64,000 nt of DNA from Drechslerella dactyloides (lineage: Eukaryota; Ascomycota; Orbiliomycetes; Orbiliales; Orbiliaceae). Within the stretch, counting starts at the first letter, position 1, and the number at the start of each line of letters is the position of its first letter. This document shows positions 48,853-58,647 of this stretch, in pieces. The stretch is from assembly GCA_020064725.1 (NCBI GenBank), contig JAGTWJ010000003.1, forward strand, positions 2,108,001 through 2,172,000. Reading direction: 5' to 3'. Both the position numbers and the translations under genes were made by a program. Under the pieces are notes generated by a model. The model was not told the DNA's origin. It did no database searches and saw only the letters and a list, made by a program, of their open reading frames with translations.

Positions 48853-51288
48853 ATGAAGAGAACCGCTCAACTCCTCAGCGTCATGGCTGCCATGAAGGCA
48901 GTCTCTGCCACCGGCGGTACCTATGGTGGTACCTACGACTGGCTCAATAACGGCGGAAACGGGTACAACCCGGTTGCCTACTCTTCTGATTCGTGTACGT
49001 CCAAGCAGGCGACAGGGTACGATTTCTCCGATGCTCCCCAGGGAAACATGCCTGTCTATGACGACTTCAACTTCAGTGGCTACAAGTGCTCGAAGAGCAA
49101 GCTCCAACGACGTTCTGGCGGTGGTCAAGGTAGCAACTGCGCCTCCGCCAAAGTCGAGCCTCAGAACTACGGCAATGAGATCACATGCGGAAAGACGTTC
49201 TCCGTCAACGAAATCCATGTCTCCGTTGAGATTCCGTCCACTATTGAGTTCACATACGGCATGCCGGATGGCACGTCCTGCAAGCAGGTCACCTCTTGTG
49301 GATCTGGTATCACTGCCGTCAAGAACACCCAGTGCGGTGGTGCGAAGAGTGTGAAGTGCAGGCTCCACAGCAGCTCCCCGAATCAGAAGACATGCGGCTT
49401 CAACATTCATCACATCCAGTTCCACTGCAATGATAACTCGCGCACGAGCACTACTGCACCGGCAGCCTCTTCAACTTCCAAACTTTGCAACGGTTACGAC
49501 TGCCAGAACGGTGCTGGTTCTTCTTCCACCACTACCACCCGCTCTCTCTGCAACGGTTATGACTGCAACAACGGCGCCGGCTCTTCTACCACCACCGCTC
49601 GTACTACTACCACAACCTCCAGCGTTTGCAACGGCAACGGTTGTGGTTCTGGTTCCTCCACCACTTCCTCTTCCGCCGCCGCCGCCACCACCACTACGGT
49701 CTGCAATGGTGCCGGTTGTGATAACGGTTCCTCCTCCACTACGGCTTGCTACGGTGCTGGCTGCGGTGGTGGCTCTTCCTCTTCTACCACGGCTTGCTAC
49801 GGTGCTGGCTGCGGTGGTGGCTCTTCTTCTTCCACCACGGCTTGCTACGGTGCTGGCTGCGGTGGTGGTTCCTCTTCCACCACGGCCTGCTACGGTGCTG
49901 GTTGTGAGAATGGCTCCGGCTCTACCACCGCTTGCTACGGTCCCGGCTGCGATAACGGTTCCTCTTCCACTACCTCGGCCTGCTACGGTGCTGGTTGTGA
50001 GAACGGTTCCGGCTCCACCACCAGCTCGGTCTGCAATGGCTACGGCTGCAACAACAACGGCAATGGTGCTACCTCGACTACGAGGGCTTCCACCACTGTG
50101 TGCAACGGCTACCAGTGCGGTAATGGTGCTACTTCCTCCACCCCTGGTGCTCAGACAACTGCCACCAGCTCGGCTTCTGCGTGCTACGGCTACGGCTGTG
50201 GTGGCGGTGCCGTCGGAACCACGGCCACGACCTCCAGCCCTGGTGCTAACGCTGAATGCACTGGCTACACTTGCAATGGCGGTTCCGTTCCCACTACTAC
50301 TCCTGGTGCTGGTTACGTCTGCACTGGTTACAACTGCAATGCTGGCCCGGCCACCACACCCTCATCTCGTGCTCCTGGCTATGTCTGCACTGACTACTCT
50401 TGCACTGCTAAGCCCACGCCAACCTACTCCCAGCCAGGTGGTGTCCCAGACTACGGTAACCCATCCAGCTCCAAGCCGGCCGGTGTTCCAGACTACAGTG
50501 CCCCGAGCGACAGCCCGTATAAGCCTCCAGTCAACGGCAACAACACTGTCCCTACCACTACTAAGTACGGCCCTGTCCCAGTGGTGACCAACTGCCCGCC
50601 CGTCCTCCCCAAGTGTATGGGAACCTGGACCAAGATCACTCAGTGCATCAACAGCGGTGATGTCAAGTGTCTCTGCCCGAATGCCGACTACATCAACAAC
50701 GTCGCCCAGTGCGTCGAGGCGTGGAGCGAGGACGACACCGAAGTCATCAATGCCCTCCAGTACATGCGCGGTCTCTGTGCCCAGTACATCCCAAGCAACC
50801 CTGCCATCGTTACTGCTGTACCTTCTTACGTTACCGTGCCGCCAGCCAGCACCGGTGCTACTACGATCGTTGTTTCCACGACCGTGACTGTTCCGTGCAC
50901 CAACGGCCCAGCGTCCGCAACTTATGCACCCGGCTACACCAGCTACACTACCCAGGTCATTGCTACCACCGTTACTGTCTGCCCAGTCAAGCTCGTTGCC
51001 ACCGAGCCATCCAAGCCTGTGTTGGTGCCCGAGACCGTCACCGTTCCGGCTTACGTTCCGGCTCCGACCCAGCCCGCCAATGTGCCAGCCCCATACCCGA
51101 CTGCGTCTGCACCGGCCTACGTGCCCACTACCATGGCGACCTCCTACCCGACCGCCCCGGCGCCGCCAGCTTACAATGGCACCACTCCCAACCCACCAGT
51201 TGCCACTGGTGCAGCCTCGTCCGTCAAGACATTCAGCAGCCTTGCGCTTGCGGGTGTCATTGGCATCACTGCTTTGATTATGGCTTAA
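48853..51288 (+). CDS. GPI-anchored cell-surface protein: Cys-rich N domain, 16 CX4C repeats, CFEM-like domain
   Basis: A single exon of 811 residues. A signal peptide ends at about residue 19. Residues about 20-200 form a Cys-containing globular part with FTYGMPDGTSCKQVTSC and TCGFNIHHIQFHC. Residues 212-517 contain 16 tandem units built on C-x4-C (CNGYDC, CYGAGC and similar) separated by Gly/Ser/Thr linkers. Residues about 578-655 carry a CFEM-like Cys pattern around GDVKCLC, with seven visible Cys. A Pro/Thr-rich stalk follows, and a hydrophobic end (SSLALAGVIGITALIMA) is a GPI-attachment signal. The Ser/Thr linkers should be O-glycosylated. CFEM domains bind heme in some yeasts and serve adhesion or surface sensing in others. 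I infer a wall-exposed adhesin or structural protein. The codon repeats are long, so copy number may vary. Confidence 0.85.
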   Translation: MKRTAQLLSVMAAMKAVSATGGTYGGTYDWLNNGGNGYNPVAYSSDSCTSKQATGYDFSDAPQGNMPVYDDFNFSGYKCSKSKLQRRSGGGQGSNCASAKVEPQNYGNEITCGKTFSVNEIHVSVEIPSTIEFTYGMPDGTSCKQVTSCGSGITAVKNTQCGGAKSVKCRLHSSSPNQKTCGFNIHHIQFHCNDNSRTSTTAPAASSTSKLCNGYDCQNGAGSSSTTTTRSLCNGYDCNNGAGSSTTTARTTTTTSSVCNGNGCGSGSSTTSSSAAAATTTTVCNGAGCDNGSSSTTACYGAGCGGGSSSSTTACYGAGCGGGSSSSTTACYGAGCGGGSSSTTACYGAGCENGSGSTTACYGPGCDNGSSSTTSACYGAGCENGSGSTTSSVCNGYGCNNNGNGATSTTRASTTVCNGYQCGNGATSSTPGAQTTATSSASACYGYGCGGGAVGTTATTSSPGANAECTGYTCNGGSVPTTTPGAGYVCTGYNCNAGPATTPSSRAPGYVCTDYSCTAKPTPTYSQPGGVPDYGNPSSSKPAGVPDYSAPSDSPYKPPVNGNNTVPTTTKYGPVPVVTNCPPVLPKCMGTWTKITQCINSGDVKCLCPNADYINNVAQCVEAWSEDDTEVINALQYMRGLCAQYIPSNPAIVTAVPSYVTVPPASTGATTIVVSTTVTVPCTNGPASATYAPGYTSYTTQVIATTVTVCPVKLVATEPSKPVLVPETVTVPAYVPAPTQPANVPAPYPTASAPAYVPTTMATSYPTAPAPPAYNGTTPNPPVATGAASSVKTFSSLALAGVIGITALIMA
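49486..50403 (+). repeat. Coding tandem repeat, 16 degenerate C-x4-C units
   Basis: Units of about 15-26 codons each contain one Cys-x4-Cys core and a Gly/Ser/Thr linker. The central units (about 49740-49925) are nearly identical in DNA (coding for CYGAGCGGG), a sign of recent expansion. Outer units have diverged (CTGYTC, CTDYSC). Confidence 0.85.
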
Positions 51289-52169
51289 ACGCCACACCAC
51301 TCTCCTTACTCTGCTTTCCTGCTTTTCTGTTTTATCCGCGTTGCCAAAAAAACACATACCCTTCTTTTCTTACACTCCTTACGACCTGAATTTTTGAAAT
51401 TTGCCTTGACTGAACAACGGGAAAGTCAGTCACGTACACTTGGAATCTGTCTGAACACACCACTGCATGATACATTCTTCGCTTGCCTCCGCCATACAGC
51501 GCGGGACTGGAACACGGCAAGACCTAATAATATCACGACCTGCATATAGACAGCGGATATTCTTTTTCTGATAATCTTTTTCTTTCTTAACATATACTGC
51601 TGGATTTGACATGTATTTATAATACCAACTGGATACACTCCTTTGCATAGCGTCTGGAACATTGGGCTTTTTATTTTACACTTTTTTTGGATTGCAATTG
51701 GTGTTTTCTTAATATTTCTTATGTACTCTAATACACCTAAAAGATCCTGATCTTGAGTAACCTTCATTTTGGATTCGTAAAAACGACAGAATTTGCTCTG
51801 GTGTTTAGGCTTCTGGTCTACAACACATCACGGCCGAAAATGCAACAGATCTTTTGAGGTGATAACTTTGTGGGCATTCGAATTGGGTAATTGAAAATTG
51901 ACCTTCAAGGCCTCGATTGCCACAAGTCTAAAATAGAAGCTCCAGCAAGCTACTTCAAAAGGCAATCTTTGCACCCATCGAATCATCTGATTCGAGACTG
52001 CTCTGGTCAGGTTATCTTCCGAGCCGCCAATCAAAATTGCCACATGATAATTTGCTTAACCGCCTGAACGGCATCGTGTTTCAACACGCGTTTGCCAGCC
52101 TGTCGCGTATAAAAATCCAACTAGCGTCCATGCATCCACCAAGGCACCTACAACCCTCTCTATGACTCC
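51289..52169. other. Intergenic, convergent 3' ends
   Basis: This lies between the GPI protein gene and beta-trefoil gene D. T-rich segments at 51540-51700 could hold termination signals for either strand. No gene is supported. Confidence 0.45.
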
Positions 52170-53181
52170 CTAAGCACAGAACTTACGCTCCTTTCCGGCC
52201 CGGCGAATGACCTGCTCTTGGTTCCCAGTCCCGTATCCGTCGCGAACATTGCGATAGGCTGGCTCTTCTGGTTTTCCATAGCTGTCGTAGACCTCTTGAG
52301 GTATAAGGGTCGCCCTGAACAGCTGGCCCGGGTGCTGCAATTCTTGCTGGCGGAGAAGGACCTGCGTTCGAGCCCTCGATTAGCGTACATGTTTCAGCGC
52401 GATCAAGGACTATGGTTCTGCTTGCTCACCGGTTCTGGGATCCCGTCTCCCAAGCCGACAGTCCAGAACAGTCTCTCGGGTGATATAATTCTGTACCGAG
52501 CACCACAATCGCACAGTATTAGCCTGAGGCGGTCAATCCTCCAGTGGACACAGATACGTTACCAGCCTGCCTTGTTTCCCGATAGTGCTGGCACGCGGAT
52601 CAAGGCATACGACTGACTATCGAAAGGGCTTATGATTGTTTATAATGATATAAGGTATCCGTTCACTCACCTGAAGGTATTTGGAGGGCCCTCATGTGCA
52701 ATAACCCACTCTGTGGGGCGGTATGGTCCGCTAGGGGATGCAAGAAGCTGGCCTTGATACATAGTGACTGGCCTCCCTTCAACAAATATGAGATACTTCC
52801 CGTTCAACAATTTTCTCGCGACCCACATCTGGAGACGCCAAGGCGGTGTTAGCATATCCTCGACTCGAACGGTGACTGCGTATGCGCATCTGCGCACATT
52901 TCGTATCGATTATCCGCAGACACTCGATACATAGCATTTGGGCTTATTTGCAACAATATACTGGTTTACGAGACAATTAAACAATATACGAAATAATTAT
53001 GTTTGCTTACTGGGGGCTTCCATGTGGAATCCTCATTGAAAGCGAACCGGTAGATTGGCTTGGGTCCGCTGTGGTTGCCGGGGGCTTCTCCGATGAATCG
53101 CCCGTACGGTGGAGGAGTCCGAGAGTCATATTCGATTTGAAGTGTGAAGTGAAATTCATCGGGGTTACTTTGAAGATGCAT
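52170..53181 (-). CDS. Beta-trefoil protein D (I66-like fold, function unknown)
   Basis: Minus-strand exons 53181-53011, 52828-52671, 52490-52430 and 52361-52170 give 193 residues, the same length as protein C. Introns are 182, 180 and 68 nt, with phases 0, 2 and 0. Beta-trefoil strands appear as MWVARKLLNGKYLIFV, EWVIAHEGPPNTFRIIS and LFWTVGLGDG. Intron 1 lies one codon before a Trp, and intron 2 splits the codon in TF-R-IIS, matching gene C. The C-terminal exon is charged and polar (YGKPEEPAYRNV). There is no signal peptide. The first exon could extend upstream in another frame, but ATG 53181 is the first in this frame after a TATA-like box. The role may be inhibition of proteases, or ligand binding. 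Confidence 0.68.
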
Positions 53182-53302
53182 TGTGAGACAAAGGCTTGCT
53201 TGGTGAACCGTTTTATGATATTATTATGACAACCGTCGTCGATGTGTAGTGGAGTCTCGAGATATGAGATTGGCGTACCAAAGTCAGGCGAGCAGGACGG
53301 CC

Positions 53303-53310
53303 AATATATA
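53303..53310 (-). promoter_or_regulatory. TATA-like box of beta-trefoil gene D
   Basis: The minus strand reads TATATATT, 123 bases before the start codon of gene D. Confidence 0.45.
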
Positions 53311-55262
53311 GTCACTTCGAACTTTCAAAAAAACTTTCCCGTCTACTGATCAATTCAGCTTCCTCGAATCGCGTTGGGCAGTTCGACTGTTCCCATGACT
53401 TTGCTGGTCTCGATCGATTGAGCTACACTGAGTTTGATGCTACTTACACGAATAGCTCGCCCCGACCCGCTTTCGCTTACAAGCTGTGAGACCTTTGCCT
53501 GCCGCTACTTTGTACGACCTAACTTGGCCGTCCCCCTTACTTGGACTCCGCTGAGTTTGATTGGCCCAACCTACTACTTCAGTTGATGGCCGTGCTCTAT
53601 CGGTGCGACTGTGATGGTGATATATCTTGGTTCGCCGGGCTGGGCAATGAGCTGGAATGTTATTCCACCTGGTAAATGTCTTTGCGACGCCATATCTCGG
53701 TTCAAATTTCCAGCTAGTTTAACTTAGGTGCGTTGGTGTAAGGCTTGTCCCTCGTCATCTGAGACTTGATTGCCTCTATGATATAGCTCTGCGCACGACG
53801 CCGAACCCAAGACCTACAAATTTTCTATTTGGATACGTCGAGGCAATCTGGGGATTAGGCCACGGGGTCGAGGGTTCATCGGCAAGTACGTATGGACATT
53901 TCACCATTGATTGGCATGGCTTAGACCTGGGCAATTGGGTCTCGTCGCAGCGTTCAAGTTTGCATTTGGTTGGTGTAAGCCGTCTAGTACTATAGTAGCA
54001 GCGGGCGTACGGGCTTGTTGGTCACTGGCGCTCTTGGAGATCGATCGCATTAATCCCGAGACGCCAGTTAGGCTATAGGATAGACGGACGGTCGTGCACG
54101 CTGGTGGCAGGCCAGAACATGGTGGGAATTCGTAAACTAGAAGCGGCACAGAATATCATGCCATCGGACGAAATACCGGACTAGCACTTGCATGACTCAC
54201 TCAGCCAACAGCTTCCGTAAAGCCTGATATTTTTCTGATGGAAACCTCAAGATATGTACGATTGCAGAATCGAGACGCAAATCAGTGTTGCGTACCACGA
54301 AATGCAACAATGTTGCCTCGTAACTCCGGGCGTTACCTCACAGCAGCGCACATGTATGTACATAGCCCACCATTGACGTAATCAAGCAATGGTTGGCTCG
54401 CTTGAGATCGATCTAACCATGGCAAGGGAGGTTCTTAGACACCATGTTGGCATGCCGTCCAAGGGATGTGGCCGCCAAGCGGATCATTTTCTCCATCTGG
54501 AAGCGGTTGCGCATCCAGATTTGGCACGGCGATATCTCTTAGAATGGATGGTTGCACGCACGGAGCTAACAATAGATACGTGCGTACCATTCCGCACACG
54601 GCAATTCTTTTTTTTTTTAGGGGATAAGTCTAATATAGCCTCTATGCCGGGCGCTATAGAGGAGTTCAATGGTACCGGCAAAGGGAGCTGCCGCTCTGGC
54701 GAGCGTGGGAGACGGACTCGCGTCTGAGACATACATAACTTGCATATTGCTCTTTCTTCATGGCGCGCTATTATACGGAGGATTTATGTTGTATCGAAAT
54801 CTACTCTAGATCAGACTATCGGAGATAGTCCTAGGGCTTGATTTAGGATAAGAGGCTGCCTCCTGCTTAGATTTCGGCGTTATTTGATATCAAGAGGCTA
54901 TAGTAGGGACGACATCCTATATTGTCCTTACTATTGGCGATTGAGCCAAAAGCGTCTATTAACAGGCAGTAGCAGCCAACGGAGATAAACGTCAAAAGCA
55001 AGAAAGTCTCATGGAGTGTCAGGATCTTTCTTTGCCTTCCCGGCGGGGTCAATATAGGTCCCAGTATGATCTTCCCGGAGGTGTAAAAGCCACTGGAGAA
55101 AAGAAATTCTGAGTGTCAAAAGAAACGTGGTATCAAAAGCATATCATTCGATAGAGTTGATTGCAGTCAAAGTCAACCAGCCTCATTTCCGGAGAATCGT
55201 GGTGGGGAATATTAAAAGACGAATAGAAAAGCATAGGAAACTTCGTTGTTCAGAGTGGTAAT
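53311..55262. other. Intergenic region
   Basis: No supported gene. A T11 run is at about 54608-54618. The frame at 54389-54727 has no family likeness. Confidence 0.45.
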
Positions 55263-58200
55263 TTAAGCAAGGCAGCGGCCCCATCCCGCTTGGCAGCCCG
55301 CTCCGCAATGGGCAGTTGTCCCTCCGCTGTGACGTGCAATAAAATGTTAGTCCTGTCTGTTAATTCGCCTAGGTTGCTTGGAGGCCTACCAATAGCCAAA
55401 TTGAGAGCAACATTGTCCATCGAAGTCGCCTCCGTAGCAAGTGGTGCCAAATCTCGGCCCGCATCGACCATCGTCAGAGGAGCCAGGCTGGGCGCTGCAG
55501 GAGCCTGGAACAGAGAAGGCCGGTTGGCAACCACCGCCGCAGTAGCGCCCATTGTCGCCGCTGGACGAGATAGTTAGTTCTAGGCCTTCGTATAGCGGAA
55601 GCAGAGAGGGAAAATGCAACGTACCACCACCCGTATTGAGAGCAGCAGTTCCCACCAGCTGCCTCATGACAGATGAACCCGGATCGGCCACCGCAGGTAC
55701 CATCAGGGCTTAATCTAGAATTTGAACAGTCTCCAAAACCACGCTGACAGTTGACAATGCAGTGAAGGGCATCTCGTCCGCAAGTACCAGATCGTGAGCA
55801 ACAAGGGCCAAATGAGCTACCGAAGCAACTAAACCCATTTGTAGGACCACAGATACCCCCCGGGCTGGTGGGTGGGATGCTTGGCCAAGTCACCTGGGAC
55901 GTGGAGGTAGACGAAACACTGGTTGTACTGGTACCTTCGGCTTCGGAGATGACGGAGCTTGACTCGTTAGGAGGTGCAGAAGTAGAGGACGTAGACTCTG
56001 CTGCTATTAAAGTAGAAGAGCTTGCGGAGGACGTGAAACCGGATTCGTCAAAGGTACTAGACGATACAGTACTGGTGGAGGAGGTACTGGTAGGCGGCGT
56101 TGGGTACGAGTAATACCATGGATATGGGTAGTACGGGTAAGTCTTGACTGAGGCAGTGGTAGTACCAGTAGTGACCGACGAACCAATTGTGCTAGTGAAT
56201 GTCGACGTCACAATGGTGCCTGGATCGGAAATAGTCGATGTTTCCGTGGAAGTGCTTGATCCGGACGTGATCGTAGATGTCACAATGGTCGTATTTCCGG
56301 GAATTGTTATCGTCGATGTTCCAGTAGACGTAGAAGATCCTAATGTGCTGGTAAAAGTGCTGGTGGTCGAGTTGAGTGGGACTGAAATAGATACTGAACT
56401 AGCTGGAGAAGACGTGGAGGTTGTCTCCGCTTCTGATATGAAACTCGATGTGCTAGAAGTAGTACCGACGGAGGTCGAGTTGCTTGGGATTATAATTGTT
56501 GTGGTTCCGGTAGTGATGGAATTTGGACCAGTGGTCGTAATTGTAGTCGTTGAATTCTGGGGCACTGTGAAGGTACTAGTCCCAGTGGTAACCGAAGTAC
56601 CAGAAGTTGCTGTATACGTTGTAGTTGCATTTTCTGGAATTGAGATGATCGAGGTGACTGTACTTGTGGAAGACCCAAAAGAGCTCGTGTAGGTTGAAGT
56701 AGTAGTCAGATTTCCCGCTGTAGACGTTGTCGAAGCCGAGGAACCAGTGGTTTCGGGAGCCGTGGCAACGCTGGAGTTAACTGCTGAGGTCGTAGAGAGG
56801 CTGGAAATGGTTGAGAGACTGGTTGTAGTCAAGTTGGATGATGTTGTGGAAAAGCTGCTGGATGCCGACGTTGACTCTAGGACCGATATAATGCTTGAGC
56901 TTCCTGTAGTGGAGGTGGTGGCCGGAATTGTTGAAGTGGTGGCATTGTAGGATGAAGTCGTAGAGATATTAGTGCTTGCAGATGATGTTGTTGACTCAGG
57001 CGCAGATACACTGCTGGAGTTACCTGTGGCCACGGATGAGGATGTGGACAGGTTCGTTGTTGTCGCAATGGTAGTATCGAAAGATGTTGTAGAAGGAATA
57101 CTACTAGCCGACGAACTAGTTGCGTTTGTAGTGATCAAGGAAGAGTAGCTTGATGTAGTGCTGGATATGTTGAATGAAGTGAGAGTGAAAAAGCTGGTAG
57201 TTGAAGTGAGCGAGGAAGTTGAGGTTGTCTGCGCTTCCGTTACTAGACTGGAGCTACTGGAACCGCTTGAAGAACTCAGAGGGTCGGTGAGAGTGGTGGT
57301 AATTGTAACGTTGACTGTTGTAGTGGAAGAGAAGGTGGTCGTGGGAGCTGACGACGACGAAATTGCTGTTGTATCTGGCTCTGATATGAGACTCGAAGAT
57401 CCGGAGCTGAGGGAGCTGGTGCTAGTTGTAGCTGTGGTAATATTTGCCGTTGTGGTCGTAGAGTATGAACTGATGGAAGAGTTGACTGAAGAAGATGTAG
57501 CAGTAGGCTCAGAGATAACACTAGAACCACCCGAACTAGAGCTTGACAGAGATGTAGCTGTTGTCTCTGGCTCTGAAACAATGCTGGAAGTGCTTGAAGC
57601 CGAGGTGGAAGGGATTGTGATTATTGTGGTAGTAGTGCCATTGATTCCTGTTGTGGTGAAAGAGCTGGTTGAGGATCTAGGCAGAGAAGATGTTGCGCTA
57701 GAGCTGCTCCTGGCTGAAGTCGAGCTGGATAGACCTGTACCAGTTGTTTCTGTTGAAAGAGTGTTGCCCGAAGAGCTCGATGCAGATGATGTGGATGTGG
57801 TCGTTTGGGCATCCGAAATGGTACTGGAGCTGCTGAAGACACCGCTAGAAGCCGAGCTCGCTGTTTGGTTGGAAGTACTGGCGGTAGTAGTCGAGGATAT
57901 ATCGGTATCTGGGAGACTAACAACACTTGATGAGGAGCTCTCTGTGGTAGTTGGGGCACTGGTAGCCGAAGTCGATGAATTGGTAATGGGAAAAGATGAA
58001 CTGTTGTCATGAGATCGAGTTAAAAACCATTACCAATTTCATCCGGGATAGATGGAAGGCTGCAGGGATGATACGCACCTCGAGCTATCATCAGTCACGG
58101 TAACAGTTGCTGTCTCAATAAACGTGGTGGTGCTCGTGATATCGGAGGAAATGAATGATATAGACGAAGAAGACCGAGATGAGCTCGAAGAAGTTGTTCC

Positions 58201-58647
58201 CCTACTCGACGATCCGCCACCCGAGGTAGAGCTGGACTGGCTGCCGGTACTAACACTAGTATTGATGCCTCTGGAAGTGGTAGACCCAGATGATGATGAT
58301 GCCGTTTGGGTCGAAACGGACGTCAACCTGGCTGATGTAAAGCTGAGGGAGGAGCGCGAGGATGACCTGGAGCTGGATCTAGTAGTAGTAGTAGTGCCTC
58401 CATGAGGAGGGTAGTAAGGAGGTGGAGGCGGATGCGGGTAGTAGTAATAGTAAGGCACTGCCTTTCCTTCTGCAGAGCGTTTCTCTGGAGCGTCTGCTGG
58501 CTTTGAATCCAAAGAAGTGGCGGCATTTCGGCCAAAGAGAGTAAAGCCAGTAGGATTGCGGTTGAACAGCTGAAGAGCGTCTGCCGGAATGCACCAGCAG
58601 AGGAAGGCTAGGCTGATGAGCCATTGCCCAACTTTGAGGCTGACCAT
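55263..58647 (-). CDS. Mucin-like chitin-binding surface protein with three hevein domains
   Basis: Minus-strand exons 58647-58079, 58000-55625, 55560-55390 and 55326-55263 give 1059 residues; all introns are short (78, 64 and 63 nt) and phase 2. A signal peptide covers residues 1-25. A Tyr/Pro-rich patch (YYYYYPHPPPPPYYPP) follows. About 800 residues are then almost entirely Ser, Thr, Val, Ala and Gly, with degenerate repeats around SSTSTGTSTITIP. Three type-1 (hevein) chitin-binding domains end the protein: about residues 905-950, 957-1003 and 1015-1057, each with the CCSxxGxC core. Introns 2 and 3 each cut the Cys codon in the QYGWC and QFGYC cores. Hevein domains bind chitin; the heavily O-glycosylated stalk would hold them away from the wall. 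There is no GPI signal or enzyme domain. The role may be wall structure, shielding chitin, or adhesion. Confidence 0.87.

Noticed and set aside
49430..50587. 385-codon forward frame over the GPI repeat gene
   Set aside because: It is the shifted frame of the repeat array, giving only Pro/Leu/Ala runs, while the correct frame carries the signal peptide, Cys units and GPI end.
53841..53890. A GGTCGAGGGTTCATCGG stretch resembling a tRNA T arm
   Set aside because: No acceptor or anticodon stem could be drawn around it.
56144..58012. Long forward open frames rich in Val and Glu
   Set aside because: They are the antisense of the Ser/Thr-rich exon of the chitin-binding protein; the codon pattern belongs to the minus strand.
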